Part shown: piece by piece, positions 7,579 to 16,841 of the stretch
Position numbering within the stretch: the stretch's first letter is position 1
Layout of the letters: each line of letters opens with the position of its first letter
The notes under the pieces: generated by a model
Databases searched by the model: none
What the model was told of the DNA's origin: nothing
The model's input: only the letters and a program-made list of their open reading frames with translations
From: an uncultured Spirochaetales bacterium
GTDB lineage: Bacteria > Spirochaetota > Spirochaetia > Sphaerochaetales > Sphaerochaetaceae
Length of the DNA stretch: 58,101 nucleotides
Direction: 5' to 3'
NCBI GenBank assembly: GCA_949285145.1
Contig: CASDXQ010000010.1
Span: 1 to 58,101 of the forward strand
Made by a program: the position numbers and the translations under genes

Positions 7579-9291
7579 ATGACAGACAGAATTGCCAGAC
7601 TTGTAAAAGCACATAACAGAAGGGAAGTATTTCTGACTACTGTCAGCGGAGTTGCTTCCACGAAGAAGGAGATGATTTCATATTTTGATTCATCGACCTG
7701 TATTGATGTGATTACGACAAAAAGCTTTCAGGTTGTGCCCAACAGCGGCAACAGGGAACCTGTGATCTGCTGTCTCGGAGACGGCAATTTCGGCAATTCC
7801 GTCGGTCTGAGAAATCCCGGCATGGAAGCTGTGCTTCCCGAGCTTGAAGAGCTGAGGAGAAAAGGCCTTTCAAAGCTTCTAAATGTTTCCGTAAGCGCAT
7901 CCAGTGCGGAAGATTTTATCACCCTCATAAAGGCTTTCGACCACGTCGCTGATTCAATCGAGCTGAATTTCTCATGTCCTCATGCCGCATCTGGCTACGG
8001 TGCCAGCATTGGAAGCGATATCTGCATTGCAACTGATTATGTCAGGGCGATAAGAAAGGCTTATCCTGAACAGAAAAGCGCGCTTCTGATCAAGCTCACT
8101 CCGAATGTTGGGAATATAGGGGAGATTGCCGCATCTGTAATGTCTGCAGGCGCTGACGGTATTGTCGCGATAAATACGGTCGGACCGAAACTTTACATTG
8201 AACCGCATTCTGGAAAGCCTGTCCTCAACAACAAACTCGGCGGAAAAGGAGGGGCATCCGGACGCTGGATCAATGAGAGGGCGCTTGAATGTGTGCGGGA
8301 GATAAGAAATGCTGTAGGTGACAATGCCGTAATTATCGGCATGGGTGGTGTGAGTACATCTTCTGATGTGGCTGCAATGATCGATGCCGGTGCAGATGCT
8401 GTGGGTATCGGCTCTGCGCTGGGAACGGTGCGTCAGCAGGACTGGCCGGCTTATCTTGAAACACTCAAGAGGGAAGCCGGGGAGCGGAACGGCGATACAA
8501 GCAGCCGGTTCCTCATAAGCGAAAACCGTATGGCCTACAGAGAACATACAGTCACAAAACTTACGGTTCATACGCCCGAGATGCTGCTTATCGAGCTGGA
8601 CGGAGAACTTGACTGCAAGGCAGGTCAGTTTGCTTTCCTCTTTGTTCCGGGACTGGGTGAGAAACCGTTCTCAGTTGCCCATAACAAACCGCTTACATTC
8701 CTCATAAGAAAGCGGGGTTATTTCACAAGCGGGCTTTTCAGTCTGAAAACCGGCGATAAAGTCTACACCCGTTCCCTTTATGGCAGTCCGCTTGAGATGC
8801 CGCAAAGTGAGAATGCGCTTTTCATTGCAGGAGGAAGCGGAGTCGCCGTACTTCCGTCTCTGTGCCGCATGGCAGAAGGCCGGCACACTTCAATTTCCGT
8901 ACTTGTCGGTACTTCGGCATCATCTTCCATCGGAGTTGACGGCAAGGCGCTGTTTGAAGACTATTTCATGGAAAAAGCAGGGGAATATAAGGTCGTTTCC
9001 GATGATGGAAAGGTCGGCCGTGTCCTTGATTATCTTCCAGCCGCGGTTGAAGGAAAGAAAGACCTGAAGGTCTATATTGTCGGTCCGGAGAAATTCATGG
9101 CCATAGCAACAGAGAAGCTCATCTCTCTCGGATTGAATGAGTGTGACATCTTCCTCTCCCTTGAGAGAAGCACTCTGTGCGGAATAGGACTTTGCGGCGA
9201 ATGTGTATGCGGTGACCGCCTGACATGCCAGTGGGGTACATTCCAGCCATATGAATACATTCTTGAAAATGCACCGGAGCTTCTGAAATAA
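7579..9291 (+). CDS. pyrD: Dihydroorotate dehydrogenase fused to its electron-transfer subunit (PyrD-PyrK)
   Basis: Oxidises dihydroorotate to orotate; about 570 aa. Residues 1-300 are a class-1B dihydroorotate dehydrogenase barrel with FMN site ELNFSCPHAASGYG, GGKGGASG and IIGMGGVSTSSD. From about 315 to the end is a PyrK-type module: an FAD/NAD domain (EKPFSVAHN, then IAGGSGVAVLPSL) and a [2Fe-2S] site LCGIGLCGECVCGDRLTC near 535-552. In Gram-positive bacteria these are two subunits (PyrD and PyrK); here they are one chain, so electrons probably go to NAD+. ATG 7579 is chosen over 7558 because AAGGA lies at 7568-7572. Its last base is shared with the first base of pyrC. Confidence 0.9.
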   Translation: MTDRIARLVKAHNRREVFLTTVSGVASTKKEMISYFDSSTCIDVITTKSFQVVPNSGNREPVICCLGDGNFGNSVGLRNPGMEAVLPELEELRRKGLSKLLNVSVSASSAEDFITLIKAFDHVADSIELNFSCPHAASGYGASIGSDICIATDYVRAIRKAYPEQKSALLIKLTPNVGNIGEIAASVMSAGADGIVAINTVGPKLYIEPHSGKPVLNNKLGGKGGASGRWINERALECVREIRNAVGDNAVIIGMGGVSTSSDVAAMIDAGADAVGIGSALGTVRQQDWPAYLETLKREAGERNGDTSSRFLISENRMAYREHTVTKLTVHTPEMLLIELDGELDCKAGQFAFLFVPGLGEKPFSVAHNKPLTFLIRKRGYFTSGLFSLKTGDKVYTRSLYGSPLEMPQSENALFIAGGSGVAVLPSLCRMAEGRHTSISVLVGTSASSSIGVDGKALFEDYFMEKAGEYKVVSDDGKVGRVLDYLPAAVEGKKDLKVYIVGPEKFMAIATEKLISLGLNECDIFLSLERSTLCGIGLCGECVCGDRLTCQWGTFQPYEYILENAPELLK

Positions 9292-10322
9292 TGATTGACT
9301 TTCATGTACACCTGAGGGATTGGAACCAGAAACAGAAAGAAACAGTGGAGCACGGCCTGGCTGTTGCGAAGATGTGCGGCATAAATGCCGTTGCAGACAT
9401 GCCTAACTGTGATCCGCCGCTTACAGACCGGGAAACCGTTCTCGACCGGCTTGCACTTGCGGCTCCTTCCGTAAAGCGACATAAGGTTTCATACCATGTG
9501 TACATGGGGCTGACAAAAGAAGTGGATCAGATCCGCGGAGCAGTGAACACCTACAACGAGCTCTATCCTCTTGTGATCGGTCTTAAAATGTTTGCCGGCC
9601 ATTCTACCGGTAACATGGGCATAACAGAACTTGAAGACCAGAGAACGGTATTCAGGATACTTTGTGAAATGAATTATTCCGGTGTTCTTGCACTGCACTG
9701 TGAGAAGGAATCGCTCATGAGGAGTGATCTCTACATTCAGGGAAAGTATGAAACACAGTCACTTGCCCGTCCTGCCGAGGCCGAGATCGAGTCCATAAAG
9801 GATATGATACGTCTGGCTGATGAGACTGGATACAAAGGAGGGCTTCATATCTGTCACATTTCTACAAGAGACGGTATTGAAGAAGTTGTCAGGGCAAAGA
9901 AGAAGGGGATGAAAATCACCTGTGCCGCTACCGCACACCATGCACTTCTGACAAGTGCGGATGCCTGTGACCATTCACGCTATCTCAGGATGAATCCTCC
10001 GCTGCGTGATGAGGAGAACCGCAGGGCGGTATATGAGGGACTCATCAACGGGGAAATTGACTATGTTGAGTCGGATCATGCCCCGCATACCATAGAAGAC
10101 AAGGAAAAAGGGATGGGCGGCATACCTGGCTTTGCAGGAGACTTGATCCTCTTGCGGACTCTTAAGAAAGACAATGTGCCTCAGCAGAGGCTTGAAGAGC
10201 TTTTTGCGCTGAACTGTGCTCATGATTTCGGCATTGAGTCTGAAGGCAGAATAATTCCGGACAGGATAGACTGGAGAATTGAACAGGCTGCAAAAGAGTA
10301 CCCGTACAACGGGTTCGCGTGA
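9291..10322 (+). CDS. pyrC: Dihydroorotase
   Basis: Zinc amidohydrolase interconverting carbamoyl aspartate and dihydroorotate, 343 aa, shorter than the common 420-aa class I enzymes. The metal motif DFHVHLRDW is at residues 3-11. Further ligand regions are ALHCEKE, GGLHICHIST and ESDHAPHTIEDK (near 260). The ATG overlaps the pyrD-pyrK stop (TAATG). It is the last gene of the operon. carAB is not in the window, so carbamoyl phosphate must come from elsewhere. No terminator was seen directly downstream; a new promoter begins 18 bp later. Confidence 0.9.
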   Translation: MIDFHVHLRDWNQKQKETVEHGLAVAKMCGINAVADMPNCDPPLTDRETVLDRLALAAPSVKRHKVSYHVYMGLTKEVDQIRGAVNTYNELYPLVIGLKMFAGHSTGNMGITELEDQRTVFRILCEMNYSGVLALHCEKESLMRSDLYIQGKYETQSLARPAEAEIESIKDMIRLADETGYKGGLHICHISTRDGIEEVVRAKKKGMKITCAATAHHALLTSADACDHSRYLRMNPPLRDEENRRAVYEGLINGEIDYVESDHAPHTIEDKEKGMGGIPGFAGDLILLRTLKKDNVPQQRLEELFALNCAHDFGIESEGRIIPDRIDWRIEQAAKEYPYNGFA

Positions 10323-10339
10323 AATTTACTTTTCTCCGA

Positions 10340-10368
10340 TTGCAAACAATAAAATTTAAGTGTATAAC
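10340..10368 (+). promoter_or_regulatory. Predicted promoter for the corA leader
   Basis: TTGCAA (10340-10345), exactly 17 bp, then TATAAC (10363-10368). The expected start is near 10375, about 145 bases before corA, which leaves a long leader containing a small ORF and a hairpin. Confidence 0.6.
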
Positions 10369-10404
10369 CAAATAGGTTGAAATTTTTTTATGGAGGTCAC
10401 GGCT

Positions 10405-10488
10405 GTGAGAGCGACAAACGACGATTCGAACCCTTTGTCTAGAAGAAACAAGTCGGAATATTTGAAATCAGCCGGAACCGGAGAATGA
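10405..10488 (+). CDS. Small upstream ORF in the corA leader (27 aa)
   Basis: A GTG-initiated ORF of 27 codons with GGAGG at 10392-10396, eight bases before the start. An in-frame ATG at 10390 would overlap that ribosome site. The peptide is hydrophilic (RATNDDSNPLSRRNKSEYLK) and resembles nothing I recognise. It ends 33 bp before corA. Its stop falls inside a hairpin whose outer arms are gccgga (10471-10476) and tccggc (10504-10509), directly before the corA GGAGG. By analogy with CorL of Salmonella corA, translation of this ORF could control folding or termination in the leader; that role is inference. Confidence 0.5.
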   Translation: MRATNDDSNPLSRRNKSEYLKSAGTGE

Positions 10489-10521
10489 TGATCATGTTCC
10501 CTGTCCGGCAGGAGGCAGAGA

Positions 10522-11487
10522 ATGATCACTATCAGAAACACAAGTGAAAAGTATACATGGATTGATGTCCGGGATATAAACCGTGATGATATTACCGTAC
10601 TCAGTGAGGAGTATGCCATCTCCTCAGAACTCCTTGCAGATATTCTGGATCAGGATGAGCAGAGCCGCATGGAGAAGGAGGACGATTATCTTGCATTCAT
10701 CGTCCGTATCCCAAAGGATGAGGAGGATGAGGATAATCCGCTTACCCGCAATGCCGTACCGCTCGGCATAGTGCTTTACCCTGATAAAGTAATAACCGTA
10801 TGTCAGGCCGACAGTGTCGTGCTGGAGGATTTCGCACGCTCGCGTTTCCGCCAGTATCCTGTGGATACGAAAGAAGGTTTCGTTCTCTCGATTCTGGGAC
10901 GTTCTGCACTTGTTTTCATCAGAATACTGAAATATATCAACCGCCAGAAGGATCTCGTGGAAGAGCAGCTTCACAAGAGCGTCATGAACTACGAGCTGAT
11001 CCAGCTTCTGGAAATACAGAAGTCACTTGTCTATCTGACGACAAGCCTGACAAGCAATGAAATGCTGCTTGAGAAAATGGTCAAAAGCCCGATATTCAAG
11101 CTGAACAATGAGGATGAGACCGACTTCCTTGATGATGTCATCACCGATAACAAGCAGGCCATCGCAATGGCAAACATCTATTCGGACATCCTCACCGGAA
11201 CGATGGACGCCTTTGCCTCCGTTATCGGCAACAACATGAATGTCATCATGAAGAGGCTCACGATAATTTCCCTTGCCCTCATGTTCCCGACCTTCATCAC
11301 AGGATTCTTCGGCATGAACATCCACATACCGGGGACTGACAGCCCGTATGCCTGGCTGTTCCTTGCCTTCGGCTGTCTTCTTGTCGCCATCATAGGATCC
11401 TATGTGATTTCTGACAGACATAACAAGAGACTTATCAAGGCGAACATAGGTGAAAGGAAGGCAAATAGGAAAAAAGCCAGGAAATAA
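10522..11487 (+). CDS. corA: CorA-family divalent cation transporter
   Basis: Inner-membrane magnesium (or cobalt/nickel) channel, 321 aa, normal length. The long N-terminal cytoplasmic funnel is rich in acidic residues (DEEDEDN near 70-76). Two C-terminal membrane helices at about 255-275 and 290-310 are joined by the loop FFGMNIHIPG, which contains the family signature GMN. A basic tail follows (ERKANRKKARK). GGAGG lies at 10511-10515. It is preceded by a structured leader with a small ORF and followed 11 bp later by an S41-like gene, perhaps cotranscribed. Confidence 0.92.
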   Translation: MITIRNTSEKYTWIDVRDINRDDITVLSEEYAISSELLADILDQDEQSRMEKEDDYLAFIVRIPKDEEDEDNPLTRNAVPLGIVLYPDKVITVCQADSVVLEDFARSRFRQYPVDTKEGFVLSILGRSALVFIRILKYINRQKDLVEEQLHKSVMNYELIQLLEIQKSLVYLTTSLTSNEMLLEKMVKSPIFKLNNEDETDFLDDVITDNKQAIAMANIYSDILTGTMDAFASVIGNNMNVIMKRLTIISLALMFPTFITGFFGMNIHIPGTDSPYAWLFLAFGCLLVAIIGSYVISDRHNKRLIKANIGERKANRKKARK

Positions 11488-11498
11488 GGGGGCGGGCC

Positions 11499-12689
11499 GT
11501 GAAGAGAACTCTTCTGCTTCTTTTGTCAGTATCAGCCATGCTGTTTCCGCTTCATCCGGCTGTGAACAGCGGGGATCTTGTCTATCTATATGATTTTCTT
11601 GAGAAGAACCATCCTGACTTCTACAACAGCATTGATGAGGATGATGCACGGGCAATACTGAATGAAGAGAAAATGAAAACAGAAATGAAACAGGATGATG
11701 AGGTTGCATTCTTTTTCTCTCTCCAGCATATAGCATCAATACCGCATGATTCCCACACAGGCATGATGCTGACATCAGAACTGTTTTACATGTTGAGTGC
11801 CTTTCCTGTGGTTTTCGACTTTTTCTCAGACGATCTTGTCGTCACTGCAATTGAATCATCGCATTCTTCTTTCCTTGCCGCGAGGGTCGAAAGCATAAAC
11901 GGTGTGGATGCGGATGAAATCATAAAGAGGGCAGCTGAAATAATCCCGCATGACAATGATGTGTATCTGAAGCTGCAGCTGAAGAACAACTATCTTTCCT
12001 TTGCACAGTTCTATTCTGCCATCGGCATTGATGCTGATGAAATGAACCTGTCTTTTGCTGACGGCACATCTCTCACTCTTGAGAAGATGCCGTATGAACA
12101 GTTTGCTTCCGCATCCTTTGCATACCTCAGACAGGCTTACCCTGATACACTCGGGCAGGGCAGCTATTACAGTGCGTATGCTCTTCCCGATCCCGACATA
12201 CTGCTGATCAATTATCATGCATGTGCTGAAATGCCGAATTTCCCGTTCAGAGACTTTGCCTCGGCTGTATCAGATCTCATTGATGAGAATAAATACGGCA
12301 GGGTAGTGATCGACCTGCGCTACAACGGCGGCGGCAACAGCGAGGTGATCAATCCTCTGATTGATGTATTGAAGGAAAAGGATGTTGAGGTTTTCGTCCT
12401 CATAGATGAGGGTACATTCTCATCCGCAGTCCTCAATGCACTGACGCTTAAAGAAGAGCTTGGAGCTATCTTCGCAGGACGTCCTTCGGGCGGAAGTGCA
12501 AGTCATTACGGAGAGCTTAAGAGCGGTACTCTTCCATATTCCGGTCTGGCTTTCAGTTACTCGACAAAGTTCTTTGACAACGGTGTTTCCGGTCCTCTCA
12601 TGCCTGATATCCTGATAGAGAAAGATATTGACGATTACAGAAGAGGCGTTGATACTGATCTCAGAGTACTTGGATTTCTGGAGAAATGA
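11499..12689 (+). CDS. Exported S41-family peptidase-like protein
   Basis: 396 aa with a signal peptide (MKRTLLLLLSVSAMLFPLHPA). The C-terminal half matches tail-specific/tricorn-type S41 proteases: VVIDLRYNGGGNSE near 269-282, the nucleophile region VLIDEGTFSSAVLNAL near 304-319, and AGRPSGGSASHYGE near 332-345. No separate PDZ domain is evident between the N-terminal region and the protease core. The serine is retained and no lysine follows at +4, as in tricorn-like members. Probably periplasmic. Start is GTG 11499. Its stop overlaps the ATG of the next small ORF (ATGATG). Confidence 0.75.
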   Translation: MKRTLLLLLSVSAMLFPLHPAVNSGDLVYLYDFLEKNHPDFYNSIDEDDARAILNEEKMKTEMKQDDEVAFFFSLQHIASIPHDSHTGMMLTSELFYMLSAFPVVFDFFSDDLVVTAIESSHSSFLAARVESINGVDADEIIKRAAEIIPHDNDVYLKLQLKNNYLSFAQFYSAIGIDADEMNLSFADGTSLTLEKMPYEQFASASFAYLRQAYPDTLGQGSYYSAYALPDPDILLINYHACAEMPNFPFRDFASAVSDLIDENKYGRVVIDLRYNGGGNSEVINPLIDVLKEKDVEVFVLIDEGTFSSAVLNALTLKEELGAIFAGRPSGGSASHYGELKSGTLPYSGLAFSYSTKFFDNGVSGPLMPDILIEKDIDDYRRGVDTDLRVLGFLEK

Positions 12690-12916
12690 TGTTTTTCAAA
12701 AAAAAGAAGGAAACAGCTGACGCTTCTGTTTACACGAAGGCGGAATATGAAGCGGCAGTAAAGAAGAGCATATGCACAGGCGAGATGACCTTCGGTTTCA
12801 TAAGAAAGGCTGACGGGCATTTTGTTGACATTGCGCTTGTGAGAAGTGAAGAGGAAATGAAAGCCCTCGCTGCCGGATACGGCTTCGGGGACTGTGAGAT
12901 AAGGGAAATATATTAA
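12686..12916 (+). CDS. Small conserved-looking protein, function unknown
   Basis: 76 aa, starting in the overlap ATGATG with the S41 gene and therefore translationally coupled to it. The N-terminus is lysine-rich (MMFFKKKKE), followed by a compact alpha/beta-like sequence and no membrane segment. I recognise no family. It ends two bases before the convergent U32 gene, with no terminator between them. Confidence 0.6.
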   Translation: MMFFKKKKETADASVYTKAEYEAAVKKSICTGEMTFGFIRKADGHFVDIALVRSEEEMKALAAGYGFGDCEIREIY

Positions 12917-12918
12917 CT

Positions 12919-14148
12919 TCAGTTGATTGTCTTTATATCGGCTTCAGAGCGGATAATATACCCGCTTTTAAGCTTCTTGCTGCTCATGATATAGCCACTC
13001 TTGCCATGGTCCAGCTTTTCAACAGGATTGAAGTCGGCATCAAGCAGACTGAAGTCATTGTCTTCGATCTTGTACACATCGCTTCCTATATACTCGAGCT
13101 GTCTGCCTTTTCTCAGCTGGTTCTTTATGTCGATTGACCAGATGCCGGGCCTGACTTCATCTCTTATTGTGCCGAGGAACAGATATTCTCTCTGGTAGCC
13201 ATAGCTGGTAGGCTTATCGATGTCATTTACATCGATGGCATCGTGGCCGTAGAAGAATCCGGTTGAGTATTCCCTGTGCGAGACATTGAAAAGATCATCG
13301 CGGTAGAGAGAGAAGTCCGGATCCCTGTCCAGAGCCTTTCGGTATGCTCTTGTGACAAGCGCGATGTAGTAAATGGATTTCATCCTGCCTTCAATCTTCA
13401 GGGAGGAAAGACCGCTTGCGGCAAGATCGTCAAGATGGTCGATCATGCACAGATCTTTTGATGAAAGGATGGTCGTGTATCCGTCCTGTTCCTCGATGGG
13501 GAAATACATTCCCTTTCTCTCTTCCTCTTCAAGCGCATAATGAAGCTTGTAGTTCCAGCGGCAGGTGTGCGAGCAGTCTCCCTGGTTTGCACCGCGTCCG
13601 GTAAGGAAGCTTGAAAGCATGCAGCGTCCCGAATATGACATGCACATGGCACCGTGAACGAAGGCCTCGAGTTCCAGTTCGGGAACAGCATCCTTTATCC
13701 TCTTTATGTCATCCAGCGATGCCTCACGGCCCAGAATGACCCTCTTGAAACCGAGCTTGTGATAAAGCTTCGCAGCCGAACTGTTGATGCAGCTTGCCTG
13801 TGTGGACAGGTGAAGCTCCTTATCGGGAAGGTACTTGTGGAAAAGATCCACAAGTCCCATGTCAGTGATTATGAAAGCATCGAAAGGACTGTCCTTCAGC
13901 GTCGGCAGGAATGATTCCACATCCCTGATCTGATCCTCGGAAAAGAGGATGTTCATGGTACAGTACAGCTTGCGGCCGAAGCGTTCCTTTATCTTCCTGA
14001 CATCTTCCAGCTCCTCAGCGGTGAAATTTCCGGCATTCTTTCTCAGTGAGTAATTTGTCATTCCCATATATGCGGCATCCGCACCGAAATTGAATGCAGT
14101 GAGAAGTTTTTCCCTGTTTCCCGCAGGAGCCAGAAGTTCTATCGCCAT
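12919..14148 (-). CDS. Peptidase U32 family protein (RNA hydroxylation/tRNA modification type)
   Basis: 409 aa, complete. The U32 signature ELEAFVHGAMCMSYSGRC lies near residues 160-177, followed by conserved cysteines in DCSHTCRW that in characterised relatives bind an Fe-S cluster. The N-terminus MAIELLAPAGN is typical. Family members once called collagenases are now known to hydroxylate tRNA or rRNA (TrhP, RlhA); which substrate applies here cannot be told from sequence. It lies 10 bp behind lon on the same strand and is probably in its operon. Confidence 0.87.
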   Translation of the reverse strand: MAIELLAPAGNREKLLTAFNFGADAAYMGMTNYSLRKNAGNFTAEELEDVRKIKERFGRKLYCTMNILFSEDQIRDVESFLPTLKDSPFDAFIITDMGLVDLFHKYLPDKELHLSTQASCINSSAAKLYHKLGFKRVILGREASLDDIKRIKDAVPELELEAFVHGAMCMSYSGRCMLSSFLTGRGANQGDCSHTCRWNYKLHYALEEEERKGMYFPIEEQDGYTTILSSKDLCMIDHLDDLAASGLSSLKIEGRMKSIYYIALVTRAYRKALDRDPDFSLYRDDLFNVSHREYSTGFFYGHDAIDVNDIDKPTSYGYQREYLFLGTIRDEVRPGIWSIDIKNQLRKGRQLEYIGSDVYKIEDNDFSLLDADFNPVEKLDHGKSGYIMSSKKLKSGYIIRSEADIKTIN

Positions 14149-14158
14149 AAAAGTTCTC

Positions 14159-16648
14159 CTAATCGAGGACAGAGCGCAGTGCTCTTTCCAGTTCTCTGAA
14201 TCTGTCAGCTTCCTGAGTCTTCACATCTTGGGCCTCTCTGTCAAGACGGGCCTTGTATTCTGCCTCGCTCATGAGAACTGTTTTGTCATCGGGGAATGCG
14301 ATCCTGAGCACTTCATCCATCTCGCTGACAAGGTGGAAATCAACTCCCTGTCTGACGTCTTCCGTGAGTTCCTTCAGATCCCTTTCGTTCCTCTTTGGAA
14401 TGATGATGGTCTTTATGCCGTTCCTCTTTGCGGCAAGCACCTTCTCCCTCAGTCCTCCGATCGGCATTACCTTTCCGGTCAGAGTCAGCTCACCTGTCAT
14501 CGCGAGGTGGTCTTTTATAACCTGATCCGTGAGCAGGGAGTAAAGCGCGCATGTCAGCGTGATACCGGCAGAAGGACCGTCCTTCGGCGTTGCGCCTTCC
14601 GGAATGTGGAGGTGGACGTTGTTCTGCTCAAACCATGCTCTGTCAATGCCGCGTCTCTCTGCAGTTCTCTTGAGGTAGGTCCATGCAATTGAGACACTTT
14701 CCTTCATCACATCGCCCAGCTGGCCTGTGACTTTCATCTCGCCCTTGCCGGGGTAATTCTCGGCTTCGATGAGAAGAGTGTCGCCTCCCATGCTGGTCCA
14801 TGCAAGACCGATAGCCGTGCCGACTTTGTCCGCTTTCACGATGTCATCGACAGGGAAGATAGGAAGTCCGAGGTATTTCTCGATGAGAGGCTCATCGACA
14901 TTCACAGGTCTTTCCTTGTCCGGGTTCTCAAGAAGATCAAGCAGGACCTTTCTGTTGATCTTGTCAAGACTCTTCTCAAGGTTTCGCACACCGGCTTCCC
15001 TTGCATACTGGTTTGCAATGGAAAGCAGTGCCTTGCTTGAATACTTCACGTCATTCTTCGACAGACCTGTCTTCTCATAGCTCTTTGGAAGCAGGTATTT
15101 CTTTGCAATGTTGAGCTTCTCATTTGAAGTGTAGCCTGACAGCTCGATGATCTCCATTCTGTCAAGAAGCGGACCGGGAATGGTCTCAAGCGTGTTTGCC
15201 GTGACAATGAAGAGAACCTGCGACACATCGAAGGGGATGTCGAGATAGCGGTCGCGGAATTCTTTGTTCTGCTCGCTGTCGAGTGCCTCAAGCAGGGCAG
15301 AAGCAGGATCCCCGTTGTAGCTCTGACCCATCTTGTCGATCTCATCGATGAGGAAGACAGGACTTTTTGTCTTCACGATCTTGAGCCCCTGTATGATCTT
15401 GCCCGGAAGGGCACCGACATATGTTCTCCTGTGACCTTTGATCTCGGCTTCATCCTTCATTCCTCCTACGGAGAAACGGTAATACTTCTTTCCCAGTGCC
15501 CTTGCAATTGAACGTCCGACACTTGTCTTTCCGACTCCCGGAGGACCGACGAGACAGATGATTGCGCCTTTCGTATCCTGCTTCTGCTTTCTCACGGCAA
15601 GGAACTCAAGAATCCTGTCTTTCACTTCCTTCATCCCGTAGTGATCCTTTTCAAGAATCTTTCTTGCCTTCTGGATGTCGAAATCCTGGAATCCCTCATC
15701 CTTCCAGGGCAGGGCCGCAACTGTCTGAAGATAGTTCAGACAGACAGAGTAATCAGGACTGTTCGGCTCAAGCGAGACAAAGCGGGCATATTCATTCTCA
15801 ACCGTTTCCTTCGCCTCTCCCTGCAGGTCAAGGGCATTGAGCTGGCTGCGCAGCTTTTCGACAATGTTCGTGCTCTTGCCGTCCATTCCCAGCTGTTTCT
15901 GGATCTGCTTCATCTCCTCGCGCAGGAAGTAATCCCTCTGGTTCTTTTCAAGTCTCTTGTTTATGGTCGTCTGGATGTCAGCCTGGATCTCGGCGATCTT
16001 CCTCTCCTGGGATATATAGAAGAGAACCTCCTCAATTCTTTTTTTCACATCAAGAATCTCAAGCACGGACTGAGCCTTCTCGCCGTCGATAGGCAGAATT
16101 GATGCCACATAGTCGGCAAAACGGCTCGGATCTTCGATGTTGACCATGTTGAGCCTGTTCTCCTCGCTGAATATCGGAGTCTTTGTGTTTATTTTCGTGA
16201 ATTCGGCATTGAGGCTCTTTATCCAGGCCTTGAGACTGTCCGTATCATATGGCTCGTCCTCAAGGTATGTCACCCTTGCCGCTGTATAGTTTGCCGTGCT
16301 GAAAAAGCTTTCGACCCTGAATCTCCTGATTGTGGAGACGAAAATGTTCATTCCCCCGTCGGGCATCCTCAGACTCTTGAGGATCCTGCATACCGTTCCG
16401 ACACTGTGGAAACGCTCATGGTCAGGGCGGTTCTCTTCCTTGTTCTCGTTCGGCCGTTCAAGAATGGCACCGAAGATGCCGTCATTGGAAAGCGCCTGAT
16501 TCACCGTGACCATATCCTTCTCTCCGGAAATGAAGAGAGGCGCGAACATCCCCGGAAAAAGCGGTTTTGTCGTAAGCGGCAGAACCAGCAGGTTTGCGGG
16601 AAGATTGTTCTGATCTTCTCTGATCTGTGTATTGTTATCTGTTGCCAT
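14159..16648 (-). CDS. lon: ATP-dependent Lon protease
   Basis: Cytosolic quality-control protease, 829 aa, normal for LonA. An N-terminal substrate-recognition domain (LVLPLTTKPLFPGMFAPL) is followed by a coiled-coil region (about 200-300). The AAA+ module has Walker A GPPGVGKTS near 367-375 and Walker B VFLIDEID. The protease domain has the catalytic serine in PKDGPSAG near 694 and lysine in REKVLAAKR near 737. The start is preceded by GGGAGAG, eight bases away. The U32 gene follows 10 bp downstream. No clear heat-shock promoter or CIRCE element was seen in the 190 bp upstream. Confidence 0.96.
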   Translation of the reverse strand: MATDNNTQIREDQNNLPANLLVLPLTTKPLFPGMFAPLFISGEKDMVTVNQALSNDGIFGAILERPNENKEENRPDHERFHSVGTVCRILKSLRMPDGGMNIFVSTIRRFRVESFFSTANYTAARVTYLEDEPYDTDSLKAWIKSLNAEFTKINTKTPIFSEENRLNMVNIEDPSRFADYVASILPIDGEKAQSVLEILDVKKRIEEVLFYISQERKIAEIQADIQTTINKRLEKNQRDYFLREEMKQIQKQLGMDGKSTNIVEKLRSQLNALDLQGEAKETVENEYARFVSLEPNSPDYSVCLNYLQTVAALPWKDEGFQDFDIQKARKILEKDHYGMKEVKDRILEFLAVRKQKQDTKGAIICLVGPPGVGKTSVGRSIARALGKKYYRFSVGGMKDEAEIKGHRRTYVGALPGKIIQGLKIVKTKSPVFLIDEIDKMGQSYNGDPASALLEALDSEQNKEFRDRYLDIPFDVSQVLFIVTANTLETIPGPLLDRMEIIELSGYTSNEKLNIAKKYLLPKSYEKTGLSKNDVKYSSKALLSIANQYAREAGVRNLEKSLDKINRKVLLDLLENPDKERPVNVDEPLIEKYLGLPIFPVDDIVKADKVGTAIGLAWTSMGGDTLLIEAENYPGKGEMKVTGQLGDVMKESVSIAWTYLKRTAERRGIDRAWFEQNNVHLHIPEGATPKDGPSAGITLTCALYSLLTDQVIKDHLAMTGELTLTGKVMPIGGLREKVLAAKRNGIKTIIIPKRNERDLKELTEDVRQGVDFHLVSEMDEVLRIAFPDDKTVLMSEAEYKARLDREAQDVKTQEADRFRELERALRSVLD

Positions 16649-16841
16649 ATTGTTAACTCTCCCGGTTGTTCCTAAAAGATATGGAAAAAAACATTAAAAG
16701 GGAAGGAGAAAATTCAAAAAGCCGCAAAAGAACAATACAGGCACTTGTCTGAATTTCTGACAGAATGGTTCTTCTGCATATTCCTTCTGTTTTCTATTTG
16801 TAATATATTTCAGACAGCGGAATTTAAGGAGACTGGGTGAA

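Noticed and set aside
10428-10445. ttcgaaccc looks like a tRNA T-loop read on the minus strand
   Set aside because: The flanking arms do not pair, there is no acceptor or anticodon stem, and it lies in the small corA-leader ORF.
11023-11775. 250-aa minus-strand ORF opposite corA and the S41 gene
   Set aside because: Low-complexity, histidine/charged-rich product spanning two well-supported genes on the other strand; a shadow frame.
16649-16841. Heat-shock (CIRCE or sigma-32) control of lon
   Set aside because: No CIRCE dyad, and the -10 region does not match the CCCCAT-type element.
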